Assembly: GCA_963627445.1 (NCBI GenBank)
Contig: CAVGBM010000079.1
Location: forward strand, 1 to 17,645
DNA: 17,645 nucleotides
Reading direction: 5' to 3'
Source: F23-B02 sp963627445
GTDB taxonomy: Bacteria; Bacillota; Clostridia; Oscillospirales; Oscillospiraceae
Part shown: positions 6,445 to 14,964 of the stretch, piece by piece
How the letters are laid out: each line of letters begins with the position of its first letter
How positions within the stretch are numbered: position 1 is the first letter of the stretch
The notes under the pieces: generated by a model
Database searches by the model: none
What the model saw: only the letters and a program-made list of their open reading frames with translations
Told to the model about the DNA's origin: nothing
Made by a program: the position numbers and the translations under genes

Positions 6445-8178
6445 ATGAAAGAGAAAAAGAAGAAGAGAAATCCGGTGAAAATTGCGATCGAGGTGCTGCT
6501 TCTGATCGTTCTGGTCGCTGCGCTTGTGTACATCGTTTACAGCTCCATGCAGGCAAACGACGGTCTTAACAAGCCCACGCAGACTGCAGTGCCGACCGCG
6601 GCGCCCACGCCTACTCCGACTCCCGAGCCTACGCCTACGCCTGTTGGGCTGCCTGACTTTGAGCCTCACTCCGTTGAGAGCACAGAGCCTGAAAAACTCA
6701 TAAGCAGCACGGCGATCATGGTCGACGGCGAGGTCGTTGAGGAGTACGAAAGCCAGTACAACATTATGTTCGACCTGCCTGAGCGCTATGCGCAGATAGA
6801 CGGTGTCGTAGGCTTCAGAGGCAACAACTTCCGCACCGGCGCAGCCTTCGGTACGGCCGATGTCAGCAGCAAGACGATGTCTGTAGTGTGGAAGAACTCT
6901 ACCGGCGGCCTTGCCGACTCCGACGGCTTTACCTGGACAGGAAGCGGCTGGACCGGTCAGGCGCTCATCGCGAAGTGGCCTGAGGCAACGCGCAAGAACA
7001 TGACCGCGATGTATGACTGGGCAAGAGAGAAGAAGGATCTTGTCGAGGTCATCCACTGCACCCTGGACGGATATGTCCATTTCTATGAGCTTTCTACCGG
7101 CGAAAAGACCCGCGATGCGATGTTCCTCGGCTTTAACTTCAAGGGCGCAGGCGCACTTGACCCGAGAGGATATCCGATCCTCTATGTAGGCGCAGGCGTT
7201 GACAGCTCTGCAAAGGGCAGAGCAAGATCGCTCGTCGTGAACCTGCTGGATAACTCCGTGATGTTCGAGTTCGGCCAGAATGACGACTTCGCGGACCGCG
7301 GCTGGTACATGTTCGACTCGTCCCCGCTCGTATGCGCTGATACCGATCAGCTCATTTACCCGGGCGAGTGCGGCATACTGTATATCATTCATCTTAACAC
7401 GAAGTACGACGAGGCAAACGGCACGCTGTCCGTTGACCCTGACAACATCGTCAAGTGGAAGTATAACGGCACACGCACGGGCTCAAAGTATTGGCTCGGC
7501 ATAGAGTCCTCGGCTGCGATCATCAATCACTATGCCTTCCTCGCCGATAACGGCGGCAACCTCATGTGCCTTGACCTTAACACGCTCAAGCTCGTTTGGG
7601 TGCAGGATGTCCTCGATGACACCAACTGCACGCCCGTTGTCGATATCGAGGACGGACACCCGTATATCTACATAAGCACCTCCTTCCACATGGGCTGGCG
7701 CTCAAGCTATAAGGCGGAGATACCCATCTGGAAGATCGATGCCGAGACCGGCGAGGTCGTCTGGAAAACGAGCTACGAATGCTACACTGTATCTGACCTT
7801 TCCGGCGGCGTTCAGGGCACCATAGCCGTGGGCAAGAACAAGCTTTCGGACATGATCTTTGTCCCCGTTGCGAGAACTCCGGGAGCGGGCTCGGGCACTC
7901 TGGTCGCTTTGAAGAAGGATACCGGCGAAAAGGTTTGGGAGCATGAGACCTCGGTCTACAGCTGGAGCTCACCTGTCGACTTCTACGATAAGGAAGGCAA
8001 CGGCTATATTGCTTACTGCAACACGGGCTTTAATATTTACCTCCTCGACGGTAAGACCGGCGAAGTGCTCGATCAGATGGATCTTGGCGGCAATATCGAG
8101 GCATCGCCCGTTATGTACAACAATTATCTTGTTGTCGGCACAAGAGCCAACCGCACCTACTGCATTGAGATGAAATAA
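6445..8178 (+). CDS. Membrane-anchored PQQ-type beta-propeller protein
   Basis: A 577-residue protein with a Lys-rich start, one N-terminal membrane helix (about 12-33) and a Pro/Thr-rich stalk (about 44-68). A large extracytoplasmic domain made of PQQ/BamB-like beta-propeller blades follows. Blade signatures include LMCLDLNTLKLVW, IDAETGEVVWK, VALKKDTGEKVWEHE and LLDGKTGEVLDQMDL, with WSSPV and EASPV strands between them. In this fold the blades bind ligands, polysaccharides or partner proteins; a PQQ cofactor is not implied. There is no lipobox, so anchoring is by the uncleaved helix. The ATG at 6445 has a GGGGTGG Shine-Dalgarno sequence at 6432-6438, while the ATG at 6430 has none. The gene sits between the rhomboid-like and EFR1 genes on the same strand. 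The specific ligand is unknown. Confidence 0.75.
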   Translation: MKEKKKKRNPVKIAIEVLLLIVLVAALVYIVYSSMQANDGLNKPTQTAVPTAAPTPTPTPEPTPTPVGLPDFEPHSVESTEPEKLISSTAIMVDGEVVEEYESQYNIMFDLPERYAQIDGVVGFRGNNFRTGAAFGTADVSSKTMSVVWKNSTGGLADSDGFTWTGSGWTGQALIAKWPEATRKNMTAMYDWAREKKDLVEVIHCTLDGYVHFYELSTGEKTRDAMFLGFNFKGAGALDPRGYPILYVGAGVDSSAKGRARSLVVNLLDNSVMFEFGQNDDFADRGWYMFDSSPLVCADTDQLIYPGECGILYIIHLNTKYDEANGTLSVDPDNIVKWKYNGTRTGSKYWLGIESSAAIINHYAFLADNGGNLMCLDLNTLKLVWVQDVLDDTNCTPVVDIEDGHPYIYISTSFHMGWRSSYKAEIPIWKIDAETGEVVWKTSYECYTVSDLSGGVQGTIAVGKNKLSDMIFVPVARTPGAGSGTLVALKKDTGEKVWEHETSVYSWSSPVDFYDKEGNGYIAYCNTGFNIYLLDGKTGEVLDQMDLGGNIEASPVMYNNYLVVGTRANRTYCIEMK

Positions 8179-8254
8179 TGCATTTGGCTTGAAATTACGA
8201 GCATTGAATGTTATTGCATTGTAAGATCAAAAAGGAAAAAGGATAGAGGAGCAA

Positions 8255-8998
8255 ATGAGAAAGGTAATCTTTTATTTCAGCCCCTGCGGAGGCACAAAAA
8301 CCGTTGCAGACATCATAAACAAGGCCTGCGGCGATGTCCTCATGCAGGAGATAACCACACCCAGCATGGATGTTGAGCTTGATGCAAATACCCTTGCGTT
8401 TTTCTGCTTCCCCGTGTACGGTGGCCGCATCCCCAAGCCGATGTACGATCGTATGGAGCAGATAAAGGGCAACAAGACCCCTTGTGTCCATGTCGCCGTT
8501 TACGGCAATCGCGCCGTTGACGACGCGCTGCTTGAGATGCAGGATCTTTCGGATAAGTACGGCTTTGTCACCGTCGGCGGCTGCGAGATGATCGCGCCCC
8601 ATTCCGTCGACCCGACCTTCGCTGCCGACAGACCCGACGCAAGCGACAGGGAAAAGCTCATAGACTTCATTAAAAGGCTCGACGAAAAGCAGCCGCTTAC
8701 AGAGGTCAAAATGCCCGGCAGCCCCGATTATAAGAAGAAAAAGGTGAGCGATTTTCCGCTATACCCCAGCCCGAGCAAGGAGTGCATCGGCTGCGGCATC
8801 TGCTACAAGTATTGTCCCGCCGGCGCGATAAACGCAAAGCGCATGAAGACCAATATAAGAAAGTGCATCAGCTGCATGCGCTGCGTCAACATGTGCTCCA
8901 CCGATTCGAGAAAGGTTCCGCTGCCCATGCGTATGGCTGCCCACGCAGTCCTTAAAAAGACCTGCTCGGACAGGAAAGAACCCAAGTTTTATCTGTAA
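8255..8998 (+). CDS. EFR1-family flavodoxin/2x[4Fe-4S] ferredoxin fusion
   Basis: A 247-residue cytoplasmic redox protein. Residues 1-145 form a flavodoxin-like domain with an N-terminal beta strand (KVIFYF), the phosphate-loop-like SPCGGTKTVA (9-18) and the FPVYGGRIP motif (52-60) typical of this family. The C-terminal part carries two [4Fe-4S] motifs: C177-x2-C180-x2-C183-x3-C187 followed by Pro, and C204-x2-C207-x2-C210-x3-C214. Such proteins are thought to pass electrons between FMN and iron-sulfur clusters in anaerobes; the partner is unknown. The ATG at 8255 has GAGGAG a few bases upstream. It is 76 bp from the propeller gene with no terminator in the gap, so cotranscription is possible. 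A strong hairpin starts 13 bp after the stop. Confidence 0.85.
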   Translation: MRKVIFYFSPCGGTKTVADIINKACGDVLMQEITTPSMDVELDANTLAFFCFPVYGGRIPKPMYDRMEQIKGNKTPCVHVAVYGNRAVDDALLEMQDLSDKYGFVTVGGCEMIAPHSVDPTFAADRPDASDREKLIDFIKRLDEKQPLTEVKMPGSPDYKKKKVSDFPLYPSPSKECIGCGICYKYCPAGAINAKRMKTNIRKCISCMRCVNMCSTDSRKVPLPMRMAAHAVLKKTCSDRKEPKFYL

Positions 8999-9011
8999 TA
9001 TATAGAATACA

Positions 9012-9051
9012 CAGAAAACAGCAGGTATCGTTTGATACCTGCTGTTTTCTG
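9012..9051. terminator. Shared hairpin terminator, copy 1 of the flanking palindrome
   Basis: A perfect 18-bp stem (9012-9029 with 9034-9051) surrounds the loop GTTT. It lies between the convergent EFR1 gene (plus) and methyltransferase 2 (minus), 13 bp from one stop and 10 bp from the other, so it can terminate both. The plus-strand tail AATTTTATC is the more T-rich. Its inner 36 nt recur, with two differences, at 17295-17330. Confidence 0.8.
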
Positions 9052-9061
9052 AATTTTATCG

Positions 9062-9823
9062 TTATTTTTTCACAGCGCGCAGCATATAAAGCGGCGTTGC
9101 ACCGTAAAAATCCTTTTCCCGCTCGCTCCAAAGGTCTTCTGTCACATCCCGCACAAAGGAGATATCCGTGCAGGGCAACTGGTTAAGCACGCCCACATCG
9201 AAGTCGGGACGCTGCGCCGATCCGAACACCTGATAGTTTTCGGGGTTCAGCTCAGTGTCAATATACTCATACGAGCCGTCATGCGTAAAGCCGCGGCCAT
9301 ACTTTGCAAGCCCCTCGCGTTCGCGGCGGATAGCCTCGTCGCGGACTGCTCCCGGCTGATAGGGAAGATGCCAGTTCGCGTCGAAGATCAGCAGCACGCC
9401 GCCGGGCTTGAGCACACGCAGCCACTCTCCGTAGACCTGCAGATGATCGCGGATGATATGCGTCACGTTGCGGCTGACGACAAGGTCAAATGTGTCGTCA
9501 GAAAACGGCAACGCACCAAAATCCCCCTGCATCAGAATAGGCGACACGCCGAAATGCGCCGCGTTCTCTCTTGCGTGCGCCAGCATACCGGCAGAGCCGT
9601 CTACGCCCGTGACCTTATGTCCGGCGTGGGAAAGCAAAACCGAAAAGAACCCGGGGCCGCATCCGGCATCCAGTATCTGAAGCGGACGCACGGAGGGGGC
9701 ATTTGCCTCTATGATCTCCAGCCATTTTTCGGGCCTGTTCGTGCCGAATTCCTCCTCCACATAGCGGTTATAGTTGTCGGAGCGGACGGTCCAGCTCTCA
9801 TTGATTTGTTCCTGCGTCAACAT
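9062..9823 (-). CDS. Class I SAM-dependent methyltransferase (operon copy 2)
   Basis: A 253-residue Rossmann-fold methyltransferase of the UbiE/Methyltransf_11 type. Motif I is LDAGCGPGFF (51-60), followed by the acidic residue of motif II in VDGS (74-77), then DFGALPF (101-107), FDLVVSRNV (112-120) and LKPGGVLLIFDANW (138-151). The segment from about 150 to 253 shows no known domain and probably binds the substrate. It is collinear with methyltransferase 1 of the same operon over its whole length, including a shared RP-[DE]-[FW]-D-x2-VL-x2-L patch (205-216 here), so the two are paralogues. The ATG at 9823 has AAGGAG at good spacing, so the longer frame up to 9958 is rejected. It begins 14 bp after the second ABC ATPase and is the last gene of the operon. 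The substrate is unknown; an aminocarboxypropyl transfer instead of methyl transfer cannot be excluded. Confidence 0.85.
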   Translation of the reverse strand: MLTQEQINESWTVRSDNYNRYVEEEFGTNRPEKWLEIIEANAPSVRPLQILDAGCGPGFFSVLLSHAGHKVTGVDGSAGMLAHARENAAHFGVSPILMQGDFGALPFSDDTFDLVVSRNVTHIIRDHLQVYGEWLRVLKPGGVLLIFDANWHLPYQPGAVRDEAIRREREGLAKYGRGFTHDGSYEYIDTELNPENYQVFGSAQRPDFDVGVLNQLPCTDISFVRDVTEDLWSEREKDFYGATPLYMLRAVKK

Positions 9824-9837
9824 GATATGTTCTCCTT

Positions 9838-10599
9838 TTATATGAGTACTGAGTTTACGAGTTTTTTTGTATATGGCTGCGCGGGGGCATGAATTATTTG
9901 ATCTGTTGCGCCGTGCTCCACGACCTTCCCGTCGTGCAGCACATATGTCCTGCTGCAAAAGCTACTGACAAGTGCGAGGTCGTGCGAGATAAACAAAATC
10001 GAAAGACCGCTTCCTTGCCGGATATCATTCAGCAGACTGATGATCTGTGCCTGCACGGATACATCCAGCGCCGAGGTCGCCTCGTCACAGATCAGCAGAC
10101 GCGGCTTTTGCGCTATAGCTCTCGCGATCGCGGCTCGCTGGCATTCGCCGCCGCTGACCTGAGTCGGATACAGCTTCAAAAAACGCGCATCCAATCCGAC
10201 CTTTTCCATGAGCTCCTTGGCCTGCGCTGCGCGCTGCGCCTTTGAAGGCACAACTGCCTTGAGCGCATCATCGATGCTCTCGCCCAGTGTCAGCCGCGGG
10301 TCGAACGAAGAGCGCGGCTCCTGAAAGATCAACTTCATATCGCGGTATGCCGCCCGAAGTGCCGTGCCCTTAACGGCTGTCAATTCGGTGCCGCACAGCG
10401 TAACGCTGCCGCTGTCGGGAGGGGTCAAGCGAGTGATGATGCGCGCCAGTGTGGACTTTCCCGAACCGCTTTCTCCGACGATGCCGACGCATTCGCCGGC
10501 TTCTACGGTCAGCGAAATGTCATCCACCGCACGGAACGTTCGTCCGTCGCGCTCACGAAAGGTTTTTGTCACATGACTGACCTCAAGAATAGTCTGCAT
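9838..10599 (-). CDS. ABC transporter ATP-binding protein, NikE/OppF/DppF type
   Basis: A 253-residue nucleotide-binding subunit of a solute importer. It has Walker A GESGSGKST (42-50), Q-loop FQEP (92-95), signature VSGGECQ (148-154), Walker B LLICDE (168-173), D-loop SALD and the switch His in SHD (205-207). It is short for an OppF-type subunit because the C-terminal oligopeptide/dipeptide extension with Cys residues is absent; NikE- and CntF-like ATPases are similarly short. The ATG at 10599 lies inside the end of the preceding ATPase gene (17-nt overlap) and has a near-perfect Shine-Dalgarno AAGGAGG at 10609-10615. This implies translational coupling and balanced synthesis of the two ATPases, expected for a heterodimeric motor. 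It works with the two permeases and the lipoprotein of this operon. Confidence 0.92.
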   Translation of the reverse strand: MQTILEVSHVTKTFRERDGRTFRAVDDISLTVEAGECVGIVGESGSGKSTLARIITRLTPPDSGSVTLCGTELTAVKGTALRAAYRDMKLIFQEPRSSFDPRLTLGESIDDALKAVVPSKAQRAAQAKELMEKVGLDARFLKLYPTQVSGGECQRAAIARAIAQKPRLLICDEATSALDVSVQAQIISLLNDIRQGSGLSILFISHDLALVSSFCSRTYVLHDGKVVEHGATDQIIHAPAQPYTKKLVNSVLI

Positions 10600-11557
10600 G
10601 GTGCGGCACCTCCTTTTCGCAGAGCGTCCAGTGCTTACCGCTTACGCAGTGCGGCCGTAAAATTTTCTTATCGCAGGACTCCTGCGCATACGGGCATCTG
10701 GACGCGAAGGTGCAGCCCTGCTCGGGGAAGCACTCGGGCTTACGGCCGGTGATAGCCTGCGGCAGCTTCCCGTCCAGACGGGGGACCGCTGCCAGCAGTG
10801 CGCGGGTATACGGGTGCGTGGGTTGATGCAGCACATCGTCGCGAGACCCGCATTCCACGATGCGACCGCCATACATGACAGCGACCTGATCTGCCAGCCT
10901 TGCCGCAACGCCCATGTTGTGGGTGATAAGCAAAATGCATGTCCCGTATTGGTCTCGCAAGCGCAGAAGCTCCTCAATGACCTGTGCCTGCACGGTCACA
11001 TCAAGCGCACTGGTCGGCTCGTCGGCCAGCAAGATCGCAGGCTCAAGCGCCATGGCAACTGCGATCGCCACGCGCTGATTCATGCCGCCGGACAGCTGCG
11101 CGGGACAGCACTCCAGGATGCGCTCAGGCTCCTTGAACTCCATGCTCTGCAACAGGGCAGCCGCCTTTTGCCTTGCCTCAAGTTTTGTAATAAACCGGTC
11201 ATGAGCGCGCAGTGCATCGTAAAACTGCTTGTGAATTTTACGGATCGGATCCAGCGAAGCGCCGGGCTCCTGAAATACAACGCCTATCTCGCTGCCGCGG
11301 ATAGAGCGCATCTGCCGTGCAGTCCACTGCCGCAGATCATTTCCGCGGAAAAGCACTTGCCCTTCGGTGATCTCCACGCGCCCCGGCAGCTGCAGCACGG
11401 AATTGAGCAGCGTGCTTTTGCCGGAGCCGCTTTCTCCGATCACGCAGGTGATCTCGCCTGCGTCGAGCGTCAGATCAACATTGCGCAAGACGACCGCCTG
11501 TGCATCCGGATAGCGTACAGACAGGTTTTGAATTTCAATCAAATGCTGCTCCTGCAA
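10583..11557 (-). CDS. ABC transporter ATP-binding protein, NikD/OppD/DppD type (TTG start)
   Basis: A 324-residue ATPase. It has Walker A GESGSGKST (41-49), Q-loop FQEP (95-98), signature LSGGMNQ (155-161), Walker B ILLADE (175-180) and switch His213 in THN. The C-terminal oligopeptide/dipeptide extension (about 245-324) contains a Cys cluster (C282, C288, C295, C304, C313) of the kind proposed to hold an iron-sulfur cluster in Opp/Dpp ATPases. No ATG exists near the start. TTG at 11557 is preferred because AAGGAGG lies at 11565-11571, exactly 7 nt upstream. It follows the binding-protein gene by 27 bp and overlaps the next ATPase by 17 nt. Alone the sequence cannot distinguish nickel, metallophore or peptide as substrate. 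Confidence 0.92.
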   Translation of the reverse strand: MQEQHLIEIQNLSVRYPDAQAVVLRNVDLTLDAGEITCVIGESGSGKSTLLNSVLQLPGRVEITEGQVLFRGNDLRQWTARQMRSIRGSEIGVVFQEPGASLDPIRKIHKQFYDALRAHDRFITKLEARQKAAALLQSMEFKEPERILECCPAQLSGGMNQRVAIAVAMALEPAILLADEPTSALDVTVQAQVIEELLRLRDQYGTCILLITHNMGVAARLADQVAVMYGGRIVECGSRDDVLHQPTHPYTRALLAAVPRLDGKLPQAITGRKPECFPEQGCTFASRCPYAQESCDKKILRPHCVSGKHWTLCEKEVPHHADYS

Positions 11558-11564
11558 GGGACCG

Positions 11565-11571
11565 CCTCCTT
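11565..11571 (-). promoter_or_regulatory. Shine-Dalgarno sequence deciding a TTG start
   Basis: AAGGAGG on the minus strand, 7 nt before TTG at 11557. It is the main evidence that the NikD/OppD-type gene starts at a rare TTG codon. Confidence 0.8.
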
Positions 11572-11584
11572 CCGCCGACCGAAC

Positions 11585-13120
11585 TCATTTAACGCAGGTT
11601 TTGTAATTTATATGATAGTAGTCCACAGGAGACTGCTCCAGTCCCTCTACGGTATCCTTCATGGCCATGTACATGTTAAGGTGGAAAATGTTGCAGTAAG
11701 CATTTTCCGACAGCACGATCTCGTCGATCTGCTTTGTGATCTCCGCACGCCTGCCGGTATCAAACTCGACGGCGAGCTCTGCCAGCAGCTTATCCACCTC
11801 GGAGTTGGAATAACGGCCGAAGTTGTTGGTGCCGCCGGTGCTGTAGCTGTTCATCATATATGAATACGAGTCGCCGGTCGGCATCGTGACCTCAGCGTAT
11901 ACGCTCAGATCGAATGTGCCCGCGTGACCGCGATCCTCTGTGCTGTCCAGCTGCTCAAAGCTGACATCCATGCCGAGCTGGCGCAACGCTGACTGCAATG
12001 CCTGACTGGTCTGCGGAAGCCCGGTGCGTCCATAGGAGATGATCTGCAGGGAGACCTTCTTTCCGTCCTTGTCAAGAAAACCGTCACCGTCGGAATCGGT
12101 GTAGCCGCTGCGTGCCAGCAGTGCCTTTGCGCCGTCCATGTCAAAATCGGGAACATTCGTCAGAGAAGCCTCATCGTTGAACACCGTTGATGCCGGAAAT
12201 GTGGCCCTCGTGGGCGTACCCGCGCCATTGACAAGTACGCTGGCATAGTTCACGCGGTCGATCGCCATACAGACCGCTTTGCGGAAGTTGGGATCTGCCG
12301 TGAATTCATGCTCAAGATTAAAGTAAACCTTATATACACGCGAGGTCGCAGCCTGCGAGATCTTAAAGCCGCTTGTTGCGTCAAACAGGTCGCGGGCATC
12401 GTAGGGGAGACCGTAGCAGGCATCCAGCTCGCCCTTTTGCAGCGCAAGCGTGGAGGCATCGAGGTCGCTGGTAGAGCGGATGGTCACATGCTTGCTGGCG
12501 GGCTTGCCGGCCCAGTAGTCGTCAAAGGCATCCAGCTCCAAACGCTCGTTCTCCACATATTCCACCAGCTTGAACGGGCCTGTGCCCACCGTGGCATTGC
12601 CGTCTGCGTCAAGACTCTTGACATCCACAATGCCGGAATAGGGATCGCACAGGCAGTTGGGGAGAACAGGATTTGGCTCGCGGGTGGCGATCGTCAGGGT
12701 GTTGCCGTCGGCCTCAATGGAGGCGATGTTCAGCTCCTTCTCTGCGCGGCTCTGCATGGAGCATGTGCGCTCCAATGAAGCCTTCACCGCGGCGGCATCC
12801 ATGGTATTTCCGCTCTGAAACAGCACGCCGTCGCGCAGCACGATGGTCCAGATGAGACCGTCGTCGGAAACGGAATAGTCCTCCACAAGGTTTTTCTGAA
12901 CATTCATACTGTTGTCAAACCGGAATAGGGACTCCATAACGCCGCTGCGCATGCCGACCCATGCATAAGCGCCGGAGGCCGGATCCACATTGCCGAGCTC
13001 CCCGCCGAAAACGAAGGTCCCGCGGGTATCCTCTCCGGTATCAGTATCAGTATTGCCGCCACAGGCGGTCAAACCGAGCACCATTAGCAGCGCCAGCAGA
13101 AATGGTATGATCTTCTTCAT
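11585..13120 (-). CDS. ABC transporter substrate-binding lipoprotein, family 5 (NikA/DppA/OppA type)
   Basis: A 511-residue extracellular solute-binding lipoprotein. The signal peptide (1-19) ends in the lipobox LTAC, with Cys20 lipidated, followed by a short Gly/Asp/Thr-rich linker. The mature part has the family-5 layout: a WTIVLRDGVLFQSG strand near residue 90, VGTGPF near 180, and an extended C-terminal lobe. The patch MPTGDSYSY, TNNFGRYSN and a late VEGLEQSPVDYYH pattern resemble nickel/metallophore-type members more than classical oligopeptide binders, by memory of family alignments. The Asp-rich TDSDGDGFLDKDG turn is common in this family and is not a dockerin. The ATG at 13120 has AAGGAT upstream. 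It sits between the permease pair and the ATPases, instead of first in the operon. The ligand is not determined. Confidence 0.88.
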   Translation of the reverse strand: MKKIIPFLLALLMVLGLTACGGNTDTDTGEDTRGTFVFGGELGNVDPASGAYAWVGMRSGVMESLFRFDNSMNVQKNLVEDYSVSDDGLIWTIVLRDGVLFQSGNTMDAAAVKASLERTCSMQSRAEKELNIASIEADGNTLTIATREPNPVLPNCLCDPYSGIVDVKSLDADGNATVGTGPFKLVEYVENERLELDAFDDYWAGKPASKHVTIRSTSDLDASTLALQKGELDACYGLPYDARDLFDATSGFKISQAATSRVYKVYFNLEHEFTADPNFRKAVCMAIDRVNYASVLVNGAGTPTRATFPASTVFNDEASLTNVPDFDMDGAKALLARSGYTDSDGDGFLDKDGKKVSLQIISYGRTGLPQTSQALQSALRQLGMDVSFEQLDSTEDRGHAGTFDLSVYAEVTMPTGDSYSYMMNSYSTGGTNNFGRYSNSEVDKLLAELAVEFDTGRRAEITKQIDEIVLSENAYCNIFHLNMYMAMKDTVEGLEQSPVDYYHINYKTCVK

Positions 13121-13132
13121 TTTATTGTATCC

Positions 13133-13963
13133 TTAATTGTTGATAGATTTGGTTTTCCCCTTGGGGTCAAGCACATCACGCACGCTGTCGCCCAAAAGAT
13201 TGAACAAAATGGTCACCAAAAAGATGGCGAGCGCCGGATACAGCACCACCCATGGGCACTGCTGCATCAAGCTGCGGCCTTCGGAAAGCATGCTGCCCCA
13301 CTCAGCCGTGGAGGAGCTCAGGCCAAGGAAACTCAGACCAGAGATGCTCAGCATCGCACTGCTCAGGTGCAGTGTGCCGGTCACCACTACGGGGCGGATC
13401 GCATTTGGCAGGACATGCCGCAGCAGAATGGAGATACTGCTTTGTCCGTTCAAAATGGCCGCCTTGACAAAGCTCTCCTGCCGGAGGGAAAGCACATAGC
13501 TGCGGATAAGCCGGGCATATTGCGTCCAGCTTGTCGCGGCCAGTGCGAGAATGCCGTTTTTAAGGCCCGGACCGAGCATACCTGCCACCGCAATGGACAG
13601 TACGATACCCGGAAACGCCAGAAAAATATCCACAACGCGCATGATGACCTCGTCGACGACTCCTCCGGCGTATCCGCTTATAAGTCCGACGGTACAGCCA
13701 ATGAGCATGCTCAGTCCGACAATGATCAGCGAGGCGAAAATTGAGCTGTAAGCGCCGGATAAAATGCGCGACCAGATGCATCGCCCGAGCCAATCTGTGC
13801 CCAATAGGTATTCACTGCTGGGCGGCTGCTTTGCATTCAACAAGTCGACCATCTCTGCATCGTGCGGAGCAAGCGAGCCTGAGAACAGGCTGAACAGGCA
13901 CAGAGCAATAAAGATCGTCAGGTAAAAAAACATCCTGCGCTTTGCAAGGGTGGCTTGCTTCAT
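13133..13963 (-). CDS. ABC transporter permease, NikC/DppC/OppC type
   Basis: A 276-residue inner-membrane permease with an N-terminal helix (about 11-30), the family's GTDWLGRCIWSRILSGAYSS region (55-74) and five further helices (about 76-98, 112-135, 138-158, 192-214, 237-260). The cytoplasmic coupling (EAA-type) loop is at about 163-189, ending HVLPNAI. It pairs with the NikB/DppB-type permease to form the channel. The true start is ATG at 13963, which shares its last base with the TGA of that permease (TGATG), so the two are translationally coupled. The open frame reaching 14416 has no membrane features in its extension and overlaps the upstream permease gene, so that start is rejected. 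The binding-protein gene begins 12 bp downstream. Confidence 0.9.
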   Translation of the reverse strand: MKQATLAKRRMFFYLTIFIALCLFSLFSGSLAPHDAEMVDLLNAKQPPSSEYLLGTDWLGRCIWSRILSGAYSSIFASLIIVGLSMLIGCTVGLISGYAGGVVDEVIMRVVDIFLAFPGIVLSIAVAGMLGPGLKNGILALAATSWTQYARLIRSYVLSLRQESFVKAAILNGQSSISILLRHVLPNAIRPVVVTGTLHLSSAMLSISGLSFLGLSSSTAEWGSMLSEGRSLMQQCPWVVLYPALAIFLVTILFNLLGDSVRDVLDPKGKTKSINN

Positions 13964-14943
13964 CACTCCACCCCCGTTCCGGCGCTGAGCCGCGGATCTA
14001 TATAGTAGTATGAGATATCCGTCAGCAGATTGATGATAATGTAGATCACGCTCATCCAGACGACGAAAGCCTGAATAGTCGGATAGTCGCGGGCGGTCAC
14101 AGCGCTCGTGACCATATATCCCATGCCGGGGAGCGAGAAGATCATCTCCACCGCAGCCGTTCCGCCAAGAAGCGACCCGATCGACATGGACATCAGCGTA
14201 ATGATCGTTATCATCGCATTGTGCAGCACATAATGAAACAGCACCACACGACCCTTGAGCCCGCGGGATACCGCACCGTCCACATAGGCTTTGCCAAGCT
14301 GCTCCAATACGGCGGCGCGCACCTGCCGGATGTATTTGCCCGTCATGGGTACCGCCAGCGCAAGCGTCGGCAGGACAAAGCTCACCCATGAGCCCAAGGG
14401 GAGAATGGGGAACCACCCGAGCTTCAGCGCAAAGAAATATAAAAGCAGCAGCGACACGATAAAGTTCGGCAGGCTGTTGCCTATAAAGCTCAAAAAGCGG
14501 ATGATCACATCGATGACCTTGCCCTGCTTCACAGCCGAGAGGATCCCGAGCGGAACGGACAGTATAATGGTCACAACGACCGATGCAGCCGTCAGGATCA
14601 GCGTGTTCGGAAGCGCTGTAAGGAGCTTTCCGGCGACCGACGAGCCGTCAATATAAGATGTCCCCATATCGCCGCGGATAAAATTACACAGCCAATCGAA
14701 ATATTGTACGAGAAACGGGCGATCCAGCCCCAGCTGACTGCGCATTGCAGCCACGACCTCGGGATCGGGTGCCGTACCCTGACCCTGCAGCATCATCTCC
14801 ACAGGATCCTGCGGGGACAAATACATAAGCCCGTACGTCAGCAGCGTGACACCGAGCAGGACTGGAATCAGGGAGAGCAGTCTTCGCAGCACATAATGCG
14901 CGACCGGATGACTGCCGATCCGATCACTGTTTATTGCGGGCAT
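13963..14943 (-). CDS. ABC transporter permease, NikB/DppB/OppB type
   Basis: A 326-residue permease. It has the N-terminal pattern LRRLLSLIPVLLGVTLLTY (19-37) with the first helix, then an external domain with LGLDRPFLVQYFDWL (71-85) and a GDMGTSY motif (91-97). Five more helices follow. The cytoplasmic coupling loop is at about 213-243 (LEQLGKAYVDGAVSRGL, ending in HNA). It is half of the importer channel. ATG at 14943 is chosen over the one at 14961 because AAGGTG lies 6 nt before it and the earlier codon has no Shine-Dalgarno sequence. The MATE gene ends 21 bp upstream. The gene ends by a TGATG overlap with the second permease. Confidence 0.9.
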   Translation of the reverse strand: MPAINSDRIGSHPVAHYVLRRLLSLIPVLLGVTLLTYGLMYLSPQDPVEMMLQGQGTAPDPEVVAAMRSQLGLDRPFLVQYFDWLCNFIRGDMGTSYIDGSSVAGKLLTALPNTLILTAASVVVTIILSVPLGILSAVKQGKVIDVIIRFLSFIGNSLPNFIVSLLLLYFFALKLGWFPILPLGSWVSFVLPTLALAVPMTGKYIRQVRAAVLEQLGKAYVDGAVSRGLKGRVVLFHYVLHNAMITIITLMSMSIGSLLGGTAAVEMIFSLPGMGYMVTSAVTARDYPTIQAFVVWMSVIYIIINLLTDISYYYIDPRLSAGTGVE

Positions 14944-14964
14944 TTTTCTCACCTTCCGCATCGA

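Noticed and set aside
6424..7392. 322-codon open frame on the minus strand
   Set aside because: It is the complement of the propeller gene; its Arg/Val/His-rich translation matches no family.
10814..11863. 349-codon open frame on the plus strand
   Set aside because: It lies opposite two well-supported ABC genes and shows no motif or ribosome binding site.
12075..12112. Dockerin or EF-hand domain in the binding lipoprotein
   Set aside because: A single Asp-rich turn of this kind is a common surface loop of family-5 binding proteins; there is no duplicated dockerin repeat.
13964..14416. N-terminal extension of the second permease
   Set aside because: The extension overlaps the first permease gene out of frame and has no membrane segment; the TGATG junction at 13961-13965 gives the natural start.
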